NCBI RefSeq assembly: GCF_009760915.1
Contig: NZ_VIDQ01000001.1
Span: forward strand, 186,001 to 250,000
Direction: 5' to 3'
DNA: 64,000 nucleotides
DNA from: Azohydromonas aeria
Lineage (GTDB): Bacteria > Pseudomonadota > Gammaproteobacteria > Burkholderiales > Burkholderiaceae_C
Below, in pieces: positions 19,514 to 28,761 of the stretch. The notes beneath the pieces were generated by a model. That model was not told where the DNA came from. It searched no databases and worked only from the letters and a program-made list of their open reading frames with translations. Numbering within the stretch: the stretch's first letter is position 1; every line of letters starts with the position of its first letter. Made by a program: the position numbers and the translations under genes.

Positions 19514-20560
19514 ATGTCGTCGCTGGTCGATCACCTGGTGGAACTCACGCGCTTTCGCGACCGCGACCAGGCCGACGCGCTGCTGATGCAGACGCTGGCG
19601 GCGCTGCTCAAGCCGCAGTTCCTGGCGCTGCACCGCTGCGTGGGCGAGCCGCCCGAAGTGCGCTGGCTCACGCGCGAGTGGGGGCCGGGCGCGGCCACGC
19701 AGGGCGCGCGGCGCCCGGACTTCGAGCAGCTGCCGGCGCTGGACAGCCGCCCTGAATGGCTGGCCTGCGCGCGCGGCGCCCAGCCGGTGCTGGAGACGGG
19801 CGGGCCGGGCGCGCCGGCGCGGCTGCTGTTCCCGCTGTCGGCCGGCGCGCAGGCGTCGGGCGTGCTGGAGCTGCATGCCGCGCAGCCGCTGGACGCGCCC
19901 GCGCGCAACACCGTGGGCGCCATCGTCAGCCTCTACGCCAATTTCCTGTCACTGCTGGATTACGGGCAACGCGACGCGCTCACCGGGCTGCTCAACCGCA
20001 AGACCTTCGACGACTGCTTCATGCGCGCGCTGGTGGGCCCGCAAGGGCAGCCGCTGGCCAGCGCCGGCACCGGCGCCGGGGCGGAGGCCGACGCGCGCGG
20101 GCGCGCCGCGCGCCGGCACTGGCTGGCGGTACTCGACGTGGACCATTTCAAGAGCATCAACGACCGCTTCGGGCACCTCATCGGCGACGAGGTGCTGCTG
20201 CTGCTGGCGCGGCTGATGCGCACGGTGCTGCGCTTCGACGACCGCATCTTCCGCTTCGGCGGCGAGGAGTTCGTGGTGCTGCTGGCCGCGGCGCAGGAGG
20301 CGGACGTGCTCGGGGTGCTGGAGCGGCTGCGCGCGGCGGTGGAGCGCTTTGAGTTCCCGCGCGTGGGCCGGGTCACGGTGAGCATCGGCTTCAGCGACGT
20401 GCGCGCGGCCGACCTGCCCACCGCCGCCTTCGACCGGGCCGACCGCGCCGTCTACCACGCCAAGGCGCAGGGCCGCAACCGCGTCGCCGGCCCGGCCGCG
20501 CTGGCCGCCGCGGGCGTCACCGAGACGCCGGTGCAGCCCGGCGACGTGGACCTGTTCTGA
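19514..20560 (+). CDS. GGDEF diguanylate cyclase with N-terminal GAF-like sensor
   Basis: 348-residue cytoplasmic protein: a GAF-like N-terminal half (about 1-155, no recognised ligand residues) and a GGDEF domain with an intact active site GGEEF (249-253), so it should make c-di-GMP from two GTP. The product-inhibition I-site RFDD (240-243) lies five residues before it. DALTGLLNRKTFD and the DVDHFKSINDRFGH metal/GTP motif are present. No EAL domain is present. It begins 32 nt after pilL on the same strand with no terminator between, so it is probably co-transcribed with the pilus chemosensory genes. Confidence 0.93.
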   Translation: MSSLVDHLVELTRFRDRDQADALLMQTLAALLKPQFLALHRCVGEPPEVRWLTREWGPGAATQGARRPDFEQLPALDSRPEWLACARGAQPVLETGGPGAPARLLFPLSAGAQASGVLELHAAQPLDAPARNTVGAIVSLYANFLSLLDYGQRDALTGLLNRKTFDDCFMRALVGPQGQPLASAGTGAGAEADARGRAARRHWLAVLDVDHFKSINDRFGHLIGDEVLLLLARLMRTVLRFDDRIFRFGGEEFVVLLAAAQEADVLGVLERLRAAVERFEFPRVGRVTVSIGFSDVRAADLPTAAFDRADRAVYHAKAQGRNRVAGPAALAAAGVTETPVQPGDVDLF

Positions 20561-20693
20561 GCGCGGCGCCGCGCCATCCCGCGGTCTCGGGGCGGTCGTG
20601 GTTCATCCTCTTGTCCAGGCGCGCCGTGTGTGGTGTGCCCTGCAGCGGCCTGTCAGCCCCGTTGCGTACACTGCCGCGCCCGAATCCCGGGCC

Positions 20694-20707
20694 TGCAACG
20701 GGTTGCA
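20694..20707. promoter_or_regulatory. perfect palindrome abutting the efflux operon start codon
   Basis: TGCAAC-GG-GTTGCA occupies 20694-20707 and the ATG begins at 20708. A TACACT -10-like hexamer lies at 20667-20672. The palindrome is in the 5' leader where a repressor or an mRNA hairpin could block initiation; no regulator gene is adjacent. Confidence 0.45.
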
Positions 20708-22168
20708 ATGAAGCTGCGATCGATCCTTCCGCCGTGCGCGGCGCTGCTGCTGGCCGGCTGCGCCAACCTGTCGCCGCCCCCGCCGGCGCCGCCGGCGCCG
20801 CCGGCCTGGGCCGCGCCGCTGCCGCACGCGGGCGAGCCGCAGGCGCTGGCGCAGTGGTGGTCGCGCTTCGACGACCCGCTGCTGCCCGCGCTGGTGGCGC
20901 AGGCGCAATCGGACAGCCCGACGCTGGCGCAGGCGCTCTCCCGCATCGACCAGGCGCGCGCGCAGCTGGCGGTGGCCGGCGCGGCGCTGCAGCCCGCGCT
21001 CGACGGCAGCGCCGGCCTCACGCGCGCCAGCAACAACTTCCCGCCGCCGTCGCTGACCTACACGGTGCTGCAGGGCCGCGTGGACGCGAACTGGGAGATC
21101 GACCTCTTCGGCGGGCGCCGCGCCGGCGTGGCCGCGGCGCAGGCGCAGGCCGAGGGCGCGGCGGCGCAGTGGCACGACGCGCGCGTGAGCCTGGCCGCCG
21201 AGGTGGCGCTGAACTACGCGAGCCTGCGTGCCTGCGAGGCGCAGGTGGTGCTGGATGCGCAGAACGTGGAGTCGGCCGCGCAGATCGCCGACCTGACGCG
21301 GCGCAAGGTGGAGGTGGGCTTCGAGTCGCCGGCCAACGGCGCGCTGGCGCAGGCCACGCTCTCCGACAACCGCGCCCGCGCCCAGGCACAGCAGGCCGAG
21401 TGCGCGGTGCTGGTCAAGGCGCTGGTGGCGCTCACCGGGCTGGAGGAGCCGGCGCTGCGCGCGCGGCTGGCACCGCGCGCGGCGCAGCTGCCGCAGCCCG
21501 CGGCCTTCACGGTGGATGCGCTGCCGGCGCAGGTGCTGGCGCAGCGGCCGGACCTGGCCGCGGCCGAGCGCCAGCTGCGCGCGGCCGCCGCCAACGTGGA
21601 CGCCGCGCGTGCCCAGCGCTGGCCGCGGCTGCTGCTGTCGGGCTTCATCAACTACGGCGTCGTGCGCCTGGGCGGGGTGCAGGACCACGGCGCCAACTGG
21701 AGCATCGGGCCGTCGTTGTCGCTGCCGCTGTTCGACGCGGGGCGGCGTGCCGCCGAGGTCGATGCCGCGCGCGCGCGTCTCGACGAGGCGCTGGCGGCCT
21801 GGCAGCAGCGCGCGCGCGGCGCGGTGCGCGAGGTCGAAGAAGCCCTGGTGCGGCTGGATGCGGCCACGCGGCGCGAAGATGACGCCCGCAGCGCGGCCGA
21901 GAACTGGCAACGCTTCGTGCTGGCGACGCAGACGCGCTGGGAGCTCGGCGGCGCCAGCCTGATCGAGCTGCAGGACGCGCGGCGCCAGCGCATCGCGGCC
22001 GAGACCACGCTGCTGGCCGTGCGGCGCGAGCGCGTGGCGGCCTGGGTCCAGCTCTACAAGGCCAGCGGCGGCGGCTGGGACGGCGCGCTGGCCGTCGCCG
22101 ACGCCGCCGCTGCCACCGCTGCCACGGGCGGCGCCGCCGCCAACGAATCCAACCTTTCCACGCGATGA
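20708..22168 (+). CDS. RND efflux outer-membrane lipoprotein (NodT/OprM family)
   Basis: 486-residue TolC-like channel. The signal peptide ends in a lipobox, LLLAGC, with Cys19 as the lipidation site. A Pro/Ala spacer follows, then the duplicated outer membrane efflux domain (e.g. NWEIDLFGGRRAGV, and RPDLAAAERQLRAAAANVDAA for the second repeat). It would trimerise in the outer membrane as the exit duct of the adjacent pump. It opens a three-gene operon and its TGA overlaps the adaptor ATG (ATGA). The frame is open further upstream, but the lipoprotein signal fixes the ATG at 20708. Confidence 0.93.
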   Translation: MKLRSILPPCAALLLAGCANLSPPPPAPPAPPAWAAPLPHAGEPQALAQWWSRFDDPLLPALVAQAQSDSPTLAQALSRIDQARAQLAVAGAALQPALDGSAGLTRASNNFPPPSLTYTVLQGRVDANWEIDLFGGRRAGVAAAQAQAEGAAAQWHDARVSLAAEVALNYASLRACEAQVVLDAQNVESAAQIADLTRRKVEVGFESPANGALAQATLSDNRARAQAQQAECAVLVKALVALTGLEEPALRARLAPRAAQLPQPAAFTVDALPAQVLAQRPDLAAAERQLRAAAANVDAARAQRWPRLLLSGFINYGVVRLGGVQDHGANWSIGPSLSLPLFDAGRRAAEVDAARARLDEALAAWQQRARGAVREVEEALVRLDAATRREDDARSAAENWQRFVLATQTRWELGGASLIELQDARRQRIAAETTLLAVRRERVAAWVQLYKASGGGWDGALAVADAAAATAATGGAAANESNLSTR

Positions 22169-23346
22169 AGCCGACTTCCCGAAACCTTTCCGTGCTGGCC
22201 GTCGCGCTGGCGGCCGCCGGCCTGGGCATCACGGCGCTGAGCGTGCGCAGCCAGCCTGCGAACAAGGCCCCGGCGCCGGCACGCGCGGCGCTGACCGTCA
22301 CCACGGTGCAGCCGCAACCCGCGCAGTGGACGCAGACGCTGGCGGCCAACGGCAACGTCGCCGCGTGGCAGGAGACCATCGTCGGCGCCGAACTCGGCGG
22401 CGTGGCGCTGTCGCAGGTGCTGGTCAACGTGGGCGACACGGTCAAGCGCGGCCAGCCGCTGGCGCGGCTGGTGGACGACACCGTGCGCGCCGACGTGGCG
22501 CAGGCGCAGGCCGCGCTGGCCGAGGCGCAGGCGGCGCTGGCCGAGGCGCGCGCCAACGCCGAGCGCGCGCGCGCGCTGCAGCAAAGCGGCGCGCTGAGCG
22601 CACAGCAGATCTCGCAGTACCTCACGGGCGAGCAGACCGCCGCGGCGCGGGTGCAGGCCGCGCGCGCGCAGCTCGACGCGCAGCAGCTGCGCCTGCGCAA
22701 GACGCAGGTGCTCGCGCCCGACGACGGCGTGGTGAGCGCGCGCAGCGCGGCCGTGGGCAGCGTGGCGCAGCCGGGGCTGGAGCTGTTCCGCCTCATCCGC
22801 CAGGGCCGGCTGGAGTGGCGCGCCGAGGTGCCGGCCACCGAGCTGCCCAAGGTGCGCCCCGGGCAGGCCGTGACGCTGGTGACGCCGGCGGGCACGCGCG
22901 TGCCGGGCCAGGTGCGCCAGGTCGCGCCCACCATCGACGCGCAGACGCGCAACGCGCTGGTCTACGTGGACCTGCGGCCGGCGCCGGGCTCGGACGTGCG
23001 CGCGGGCATGTTCGCGAGCGGCGAGCTCGCGCTCTCGCGCCGCGCGGTGCTGACGCTGCCGGCCGCGGCGGTGCTGCTGCGCGAGGGCTTCAGCACCGTC
23101 ATGGTGGTGGGCCCGGACTCGAAGGTGACGCAGCTCAAGGTGGAGGCCGGGCAGCGCCAGGGCGAGCGCGTCGAGGTGCGCGGCCTCAAGCCCGACGCGC
23201 GCGTGGTGGACCGCGGCGCGGCCTTCCTGGCCGACGGCGACACGGTGCAGGTGGTGGACGCGCCGCCGGCGGCTGCCGCGGCGGCGTCGCGCCAGGCCGC
23301 GGCCGGGCGCGAGGCGCAGGGCGTTGACGCGAAGGCGGCGCGATGA
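22165..23346 (+). CDS. RND efflux periplasmic adaptor (membrane fusion protein)
   Basis: 393-residue adaptor with an N-terminal membrane anchor/signal (about 10-30), a lipoyl half-motif (ANGNVAAWQETIVGAELGG), an alpha-hairpin rich in Ala/Gln/Arg (about 110-175), the second lipoyl half (LVLAPDDGVVSARSA-type) and beta-barrel/membrane-proximal domains ending in a low-complexity Ala tail. It bridges the pump and the outer-membrane channel. Overlaps of 4 nt with both neighbours indicate translational coupling. Confidence 0.93.
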   Translation: MKPTSRNLSVLAVALAAAGLGITALSVRSQPANKAPAPARAALTVTTVQPQPAQWTQTLAANGNVAAWQETIVGAELGGVALSQVLVNVGDTVKRGQPLARLVDDTVRADVAQAQAALAEAQAALAEARANAERARALQQSGALSAQQISQYLTGEQTAAARVQAARAQLDAQQLRLRKTQVLAPDDGVVSARSAAVGSVAQPGLELFRLIRQGRLEWRAEVPATELPKVRPGQAVTLVTPAGTRVPGQVRQVAPTIDAQTRNALVYVDLRPAPGSDVRAGMFASGELALSRRAVLTLPAAAVLLREGFSTVMVVGPDSKVTQLKVEAGQRQGERVEVRGLKPDARVVDRGAAFLADGDTVQVVDAPPAAAAAASRQAAAGREAQGVDAKAAR

Positions 23347-26300
23347 ACGTCTCGGCCTGGTCGATCCGCAACCCGATCCCGGCGCTGATGCTCTTCTTCC
23401 TGCTCACGGTGGCAGGGGTGATGGGCTTTCGCGCCATGAAGATCCAGAACTTCCCCGACGTCGACCTGCCCATGGTCATCGTCACCGCCTCGCTGCCGGG
23501 CGCCTCGCCGGGGCAGATGGAAACCGAGGTGGCGCGCAAGATCGAGGACTCGGTCTCCACGGTGCAGGGCGTCAAGCACACCTACACCACGCTGCAGGAC
23601 GGCACCGCCACGGTGATGGTGGAGTTCCGCCTGGAAAAGCCCACGCAGGAGGCGGTGGACGACGTGCGCGACGCCGTCAACCGCGTGCGCTCGCAGCTGC
23701 CGGCGGACTTGCGCGATCCGAGCATCGCCAAGATGAACCTCGCGGGCGTGCCCATCCTGACCTACACCATCGCCAGCGAGCGCATGGACGACGAGGGGCT
23801 GTCCTGGTTCGTGGACAACACGGTGGCCAAGCGGCTGCTGGGCGTGCCCGGCGTGGGCTCGGTGACGCGCGTGGGCGGCGTCACGCGCGAGCTGCGCGTG
23901 GAGCTCGACCCGCAGCGGCTGCTGTCGCTGTCGGCCACGGCCGCGGAGGTGTCGCGCGAGCTGCGGCGCGTGCAGCAGGAGTCCTCGGGCGGCCGCGTGG
24001 ACCTGGGCGGCGGCGAGCAGGCCGTGCGCACGCTGGCCACGGTGCGCTCGGCCCAGGAACTCGGCGCGCTGCAGCTCACGCTGGCCGACGGGCGGCGCAT
24101 CCGGCTTGACCAGGTCGCCAGCGTCATCGACACCGTGGCCGAGGTGCGCACCCAGGCGCTGCTCGACGGGCGCCCGGTGGTGGGCTTCGAGATCACGCGC
24201 GCGCGCGGCGCCAGCGAGGTCGAGGTCGACCGTGGCGTGAGCCAGGCGCTGGCGCAGCTGCGCGCCGACCACCCGGACCTCAAGATCGACCAGGCCTTCA
24301 ACTTCGTGGACCCGGTGGTGGACAACTACGAAGGCTCGATGCACCTGCTCTACGAGGGTGCCTTCCTGGCGGTGGTGGTGGTGTGGTTCTTCCTGCGCGA
24401 CTGGCGCGCCACGTTCGTGGCGGCCACGGCGCTGCCGCTGTCGGTCATTCCCGCCTTCCTGGGCATGTGGTGGCTGGGCTTCTCCATCAACGTGGTGACG
24501 CTGCTGTCGCTGTCGCTGGTGGTGGGCATCCTGGTGGACGACGCCATCGTCGAGATCGAGAACATCGTGCGCCACCTGCGCATGGGCAAGTCGCCGTACC
24601 AGGCGGCGATGGAGGCGGCCGACGAGATCGGGCTGGCCGTGGTGGCGACGACCTTCACGCTCATCGCCGTGTTCCTGCCCACGGCGTTCATGAGCGGCAT
24701 CGCGGGCAAGTTCTTCAAGCAGTTCGGCTGGACGGCGTCGCTGGCGGTGTTCGCCTCGCTGGTGGTGGCGCGCATGCTCACGCCGATGATGGCGGCGTAC
24801 CTGCTGCGCCCGGTGGTGCATGCCCAGCCCGACGGGCGGCTGATGCGCGGCTACATGCGCATGGCCGCGTGGTGCCTGAAGCACCGCTGGCTGACCGCCG
24901 GCGGCGCGGCGCTGTTCTTCGCCGGCTCGCTGGCGCTGATCCCGCTGCTGCCCACGGGCTTCATCCCGGCCGACGACTTCGGGCAGTCGCAGGTGCGCAT
25001 CGAGCTGCCCCCGGGCAGCACCTTCGAGGAGACGCGCGCCGCGGCCGAGCAGGCGCGCGCCATCCTGGAGCCCAACCCGCACGTCAAGCGCATCTACACC
25101 GCCATTGGCGGCGGCGCCACGGGCTCCGACCCGTTCCTGCCCGCGGGCATGGCCGAGGTCAACAAGGCCTCGCTCACGCTCAACCTCACGCCGCGCGAGG
25201 AGCGCCCGGGGCTGCGCAAGCAGGCCATCGAGGCGCAGCTGCGCGAGGCGATGCAGGCGCTGCCCGGCGTGCGCGTGGCCGTGGGCCTGGGCAACTCGGG
25301 CGAGAAGTACATGCTCGCGCTCTCGGGCGAGGACGGCCAGGCGCTGTCGGAGGCGGCGCAGTCGCTGGAGCGCGAGCTGCGCACGCTGCCCGGCGTGGGC
25401 AACGTGCGCTCCACGGCCAGCCTGGTGCGCCCGGAGCTGGTGGTGCGCCCGGACTTCGCGCGCGCGGCCGAGGCCGGCGTGAGCTCGGCCGTGATCGCCG
25501 ACACGCTGCGCATCGCCACCACCGGCGACTACGACGCGGCGCTGCCCAAGCTCAACCTGTCGCAGCGCCAGGTGCCGATCGTGGTGCGGCTGCCCGAGGC
25601 CGCGCGCCAGGACCTGGCGCTGCTGTCGCAGCTGTCGGTGCCCGGGCGCTCGGGGCGGCCGGTGCAGCTGGCCAACGTCGCCACGCTGAGCCTGGAAAGC
25701 GGCCCGGCGCTGATCAGCCGCTACGACCGGCGCCGCAACATCAACTTCGAGATCGAGCTCGGCGGCCAGCCGCTGGGCGAGGTGTCGGCGGCGGTGCAGC
25801 GGCTGCCCACGCTGCAGCGGCTGCCCCCCGGCGTGACGCAGACCGCGCTGGGCGACGTGGAGACCATGAACGAGCTCTTCAGCAGCTTCGGGCTGGCCAT
25901 GCTCACCGGCGTGATGTGCATCTACGTGGTGCTGGTGCTGCTGTTCAAGAACTTCATGCAGCCGGTGACGATCCTGGCGGCGCTGCCGCTGTCGCTGGGC
26001 GGGGCCTTCGTGGCGCTGCTGCTGACGAAGAGCGCGTTCTCGATGCCCTCGCTGATCGGGCTGATCATGCTCATGGGCATCGCCACCAAGAACTCGATCC
26101 TGCTGGTGGACTACGCCATCCTGGCGCGGCGCGAGGGCATGAACCGCTGGGACGCGCTGCTCGACGCCTGCCACAAGCGCGCGCGCCCGATCGTGATGAC
26201 GACGCTGGCCATGGGCGCGGGCATGCTGCCCATCGCGCTGGGCTGGGGCACGGACCCGAGCTTCCGCTCGCCGATGGCGGTGGCCGTGATCGGCGGGCTG

Positions 26301-26447
26301 ATCACCAGCACCTTCCTGAGCCTGCTGGTCATTCCGGTGGTGTTCACCTTCGTGGACGACGCGGTGGAGTTCACGATGCGGGGCCTGCGGCGGCTGCGGC
26401 ACCAGCCGCCGGCGGCGCATCCACCGCAAAAGGCCGGGGCGGCCTGA
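23343..26447 (+). CDS. RND efflux pump, AcrB/HAE1-type permease
   Basis: 1034-residue proton-driven inner-membrane transporter with 12 predicted TM helices and two large periplasmic loops. TM4 carries the proton-relay acidic pair in GILVDDAIVEIEN (about residues 397-409). The N-terminus (SIRNPIPALMLFFLL) and the second-half motif PLSLGGAFVALLL are typical. Substrates may be drugs, detergents or metabolites; family reading alone does not tell. It is the last gene of the OMP-adaptor-pump operon, followed by a strong terminator. No TetR/MarR regulator is in the cluster. Confidence 0.95.
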   Translation: MNVSAWSIRNPIPALMLFFLLTVAGVMGFRAMKIQNFPDVDLPMVIVTASLPGASPGQMETEVARKIEDSVSTVQGVKHTYTTLQDGTATVMVEFRLEKPTQEAVDDVRDAVNRVRSQLPADLRDPSIAKMNLAGVPILTYTIASERMDDEGLSWFVDNTVAKRLLGVPGVGSVTRVGGVTRELRVELDPQRLLSLSATAAEVSRELRRVQQESSGGRVDLGGGEQAVRTLATVRSAQELGALQLTLADGRRIRLDQVASVIDTVAEVRTQALLDGRPVVGFEITRARGASEVEVDRGVSQALAQLRADHPDLKIDQAFNFVDPVVDNYEGSMHLLYEGAFLAVVVVWFFLRDWRATFVAATALPLSVIPAFLGMWWLGFSINVVTLLSLSLVVGILVDDAIVEIENIVRHLRMGKSPYQAAMEAADEIGLAVVATTFTLIAVFLPTAFMSGIAGKFFKQFGWTASLAVFASLVVARMLTPMMAAYLLRPVVHAQPDGRLMRGYMRMAAWCLKHRWLTAGGAALFFAGSLALIPLLPTGFIPADDFGQSQVRIELPPGSTFEETRAAAEQARAILEPNPHVKRIYTAIGGGATGSDPFLPAGMAEVNKASLTLNLTPREERPGLRKQAIEAQLREAMQALPGVRVAVGLGNSGEKYMLALSGEDGQALSEAAQSLERELRTLPGVGNVRSTASLVRPELVVRPDFARAAEAGVSSAVIADTLRIATTGDYDAALPKLNLSQRQVPIVVRLPEAARQDLALLSQLSVPGRSGRPVQLANVATLSLESGPALISRYDRRRNINFEIELGGQPLGEVSAAVQRLPTLQRLPPGVTQTALGDVETMNELFSSFGLAMLTGVMCIYVVLVLLFKNFMQPVTILAALPLSLGGAFVALLLTKSAFSMPSLIGLIMLMGIATKNSILLVDYAILARREGMNRWDALLDACHKRARPIVMTTLAMGAGMLPIALGWGTDPSFRSPMAVAVIGGLITSTFLSLLVIPVVFTFVDDAVEFTMRGLRRLRHQPPAAHPPQKAGAA

Positions 26448-26464
26448 AGACCCCCTGACACCGC

Positions 26465-26498
26465 GAAGGCCCCGGCAGTGCCGGGGCCTTCGTGTTTT
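26465..26498 (+). terminator. intrinsic terminator of the RND operon
   Basis: Perfect 12-bp stem GAAGGCCCCGGC / GCCGGGGCCTTC with an AGT loop, 18 nt after the pump stop, followed by GTGTTTT. It also lies beyond the end of the convergent methyltransferase gene and could work on both strands. Confidence 0.9.
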
Positions 26499-26543
26499 CC
26501 GGCCGGCGAAGAACCCGGCGTCACCTGCGGCGGCGGCCTGGCC

Positions 26544-27155
26544 TCAGGACCGCGCCGCGTTCTTCTGCGCCTGGCGGATGGTCCAGGCATAGACGGTGGA
26601 GCCGCGCAGGTTCTCGACCTGCTCGGGCGGCCAGTCGTCGCCCATGTCGAAGGCGTGCGAGACCACGCGCGTGCCCAGCCGCAGCTGGCGCCACAGCTGC
26701 GGGCGCAGCTGCTGGTTGATGCGCGGCAGCAGGTAGAGCGTGACGACGGTGGCCTGGGAGAAGTCGGTCTCGAACAGGTCGCCGACGCGGAAGTCCACCC
26801 GGTCCTCCACCCCGGCGTCGCGGGCACGGACCTGCGCCTCGGCGATGCGGCGCGGGTCGATGTCGATGCCCACGCCGCGCGCGCCGCGTTCCTTGGCGGC
26901 GGTGACGACGATGCGGCCGTCGCCGCAGCCCAGGTCGTAGAGCAGGTCGCCCCCGCGCACGCGGCCCAGGTCGAGCATCTTGTTCACGACGGCCATGGGC
27001 GTGGGCACGTAGGGCACGTCCAGCGGCTTGGCCGGCTGCTGGTCGTCGGCCGAGTTCTGGGCGCGCGCGAGGCCGCAGGGCAGCAGCAGCGCCAGCGCGG
27101 CGGCGCGGCGCCGGGTCAGGACGAAGGCGGCGCGGTCGGGAGCGGGAGCGGTCAT
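26544..27155 (-). CDS. exported-looking class I SAM-dependent methyltransferase
   Basis: 203-residue protein. An N-terminal TRRRAAALALLLPCGLARAQ stretch (about 14-33) looks like a signal peptide with a twin-Arg-like start. A Rossmann methyltransferase domain follows with motif I YDLGCGDGRIV (about 73-83), acidic GIDIDP, and GDLFETDFSQATVV. The text resembles the small DOT1/FAM173-like family found in Burkholderiales. Its substrate is unknown, and export is puzzling because SAM is cytoplasmic. The start at 27155 is preferred: its ATG overlaps the permease stop (ATGA) and AGGAG lies 6 nt upstream. Confidence 0.85.
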   Translation of the reverse strand: MTAPAPDRAAFVLTRRRAAALALLLPCGLARAQNSADDQQPAKPLDVPYVPTPMAVVNKMLDLGRVRGGDLLYDLGCGDGRIVVTAAKERGARGVGIDIDPRRIAEAQVRARDAGVEDRVDFRVGDLFETDFSQATVVTLYLLPRINQQLRPQLWRQLRLGTRVVSHAFDMGDDWPPEQVENLRGSTVYAWTIRQAQKNAARS

Positions 27156-28600
27156 GGGCATCTCCTGGCAGGGGCGGGGTCGGAAGGGGAGGCAGGGGAG
27201 GCGGGCGGCGCGGCCGCGGGCGCGCGCAGCAGCGGCAGCAGCAGCGCGCCGGCCAGCAGCACGGCCACGCCGATCCAGGCGGCGTTGAAGCCGCCGAACT
27301 GCTGGCTGTACACGTAGGACAGGCTCGACCACAGCATGTAGGCGCAGGTGGTGCAGAACAGCAGCGGCAGCAGCGGGTACAGCGGCACGCGGAACGGCCG
27401 CTCGACGCCGGGCTCGCGCCGGCGCAGCACGAACAGCGCCAGCCCGGTGAGCAGGAAGAACAGCCAGAACACCGGCGCGGTGAACTCGACCATGGCCTTG
27501 AAGCCGCTGCCCGCGGCGCTGCCCACGGCCACCAGGGCCAGCGCGGCGCCGCCCTGCAGCGCCAGCGCCACCGGCGGCGTGCCGCGTGCGGCGTCCCAGC
27601 GGCCCAGCCGCGCCAGCAGCGGCCAGTCGCGCCCGGCGGCCCAGGTGCTGCGCGCGCCCACGATCAGCGTGGCGTTCATGGAGGTCAGCGCCGCCACGGC
27701 GACGGCGATGGCCACGAGCGTGCCGCCGGCGTCGCCGAAGGCCACGCGCAGCAGGTCGGCGGCGATGCCCTGCGAGCCCGCCATGCCCGCCAGCCCCAGG
27801 CCGTGCCAGTAGGCCCACACCACCAGCAGGTACAGCGCGGTGATGAGCGTGATGGACAGCACCAGCGCGCGCGCCATGTCGCGGCGCCGGTCGCGCACCT
27901 CGGCGCTGACGTAGGCCGCCTCGTTCCAGCCGCCGTAGGTCAGCAGCACGAACACCATGGCCAGGCCGAAGCCGGAGAGGCTCCAGGGCGCCGGCGCGCC
28001 GGCGCCGCCGTCGGCGGGGGCCGGCGCCGCGGCTGGCGCGCCGCCGTCGCCGACGAGCAGGAACAGCCCGGCGCCGACCACCAGCAGCAGCGCGCCCACC
28101 TCGATGGCGGTGAGCCAGCCCTGCGCCGCCACGCCGGTGCGCAGACCGCGCGCATTGACGAGCGTCAGCGCCAGCACCGCCGCCGCCGCCCACCAGGCCG
28201 CGCCGTGGCGGCCCAGCGGCAGCAATTGCTGCATGTAGTCGCCGAAGACGAAGCCCAGCAGCGCGATGGAGCCGGTGGTGATGACGGCCATGCGCGCCCA
28301 GGCGAACAGGAAGGCCACGTTGCGGCCCCAGGCACGGCGCAGGAAGTGGTAGTCGCCGCCGGCGTTGGGGTAGGCGGTGGCAAGCTCGGCGTAGCACAGC
28401 GCGCCCACGAGCGACAGCAGCCCGCCCAGCACCCAGGCGGCGAACATCCAGCCCGTGCCGCCGGCCAGCGACGCCACCAGCGCCGGCGCCTTGAAGATGC
28501 CCGCGCCGATGACCAGCCCGACGGTCAGGGCCACGGCATCGCGCAGCCGCAGCAGCGCGCGCGGCTCGGCCGGGGAGGGGGTGTCGGACGTCAAGGGCAT
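27152..28600 (-). CDS. APC-family amino acid/amine permease
   Basis: 482-residue inner-membrane transporter with about 12 TM helices. The helix-1 substrate motif GLVIGAGIFKAPALVASLAGG (broken G-x-G-x-F) is typical of APC transporters, and the conserved AYPNAGGDYHFLRRAWG text follows. The direction and substrate (probably an amino acid or amine) cannot be told. It is translationally coupled to the methyltransferase by a 4-nt overlap. It is divergent from the tail-collar genes across a 254-nt gap. The C-terminus is Ala/Pro-rich. Confidence 0.88.
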   Translation of the reverse strand: MPLTSDTPSPAEPRALLRLRDAVALTVGLVIGAGIFKAPALVASLAGGTGWMFAAWVLGGLLSLVGALCYAELATAYPNAGGDYHFLRRAWGRNVAFLFAWARMAVITTGSIALLGFVFGDYMQQLLPLGRHGAAWWAAAAVLALTLVNARGLRTGVAAQGWLTAIEVGALLLVVGAGLFLLVGDGGAPAAAPAPADGGAGAPAPWSLSGFGLAMVFVLLTYGGWNEAAYVSAEVRDRRRDMARALVLSITLITALYLLVVWAYWHGLGLAGMAGSQGIAADLLRVAFGDAGGTLVAIAVAVAALTSMNATLIVGARSTWAAGRDWPLLARLGRWDAARGTPPVALALQGGAALALVAVGSAAGSGFKAMVEFTAPVFWLFFLLTGLALFVLRRREPGVERPFRVPLYPLLPLLFCTTCAYMLWSSLSYVYSQQFGGFNAAWIGVAVLLAGALLLPLLRAPAAAPPASPASPSDPAPARRCP

Positions 28601-28744
28601 CGGCACTCCTGGCGCCGCGGTCGTGGGCGCGAGCGGCAGTCCGGCAGGCGCCGTGCCCGCCGGCGCGGGCGGGCGGCGACCGGCCAGCGCCCCCGCCCGG
28701 GTCGTGCCAGGAGGCCGTTGGGTGTGCAGGCAACCGGGATAAAC

Positions 28745-28761
28745 CCATCCCCTCGATGGGG
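28745..28761. promoter_or_regulatory. inverted repeat and -10-like site ahead of the tail-collar genes
   Basis: CCCATC (28745-28750) and GATGGG (28756-28761) around CCCTC, followed by TACATT near 28773-28778 on the plus strand. This is a candidate operator/promoter of the collar operon. The rest of the 254-nt gap to the permease gene shows nothing recognisable. Confidence 0.35.

Noticed and set aside
22962..26429. A minus-strand open frame of over 1100 codons opposite the RND pump
   Set aside because: His/Arg/Gln-rich with no recognisable domain; the plus strand has the complete pump with its TM4 acidic pair.
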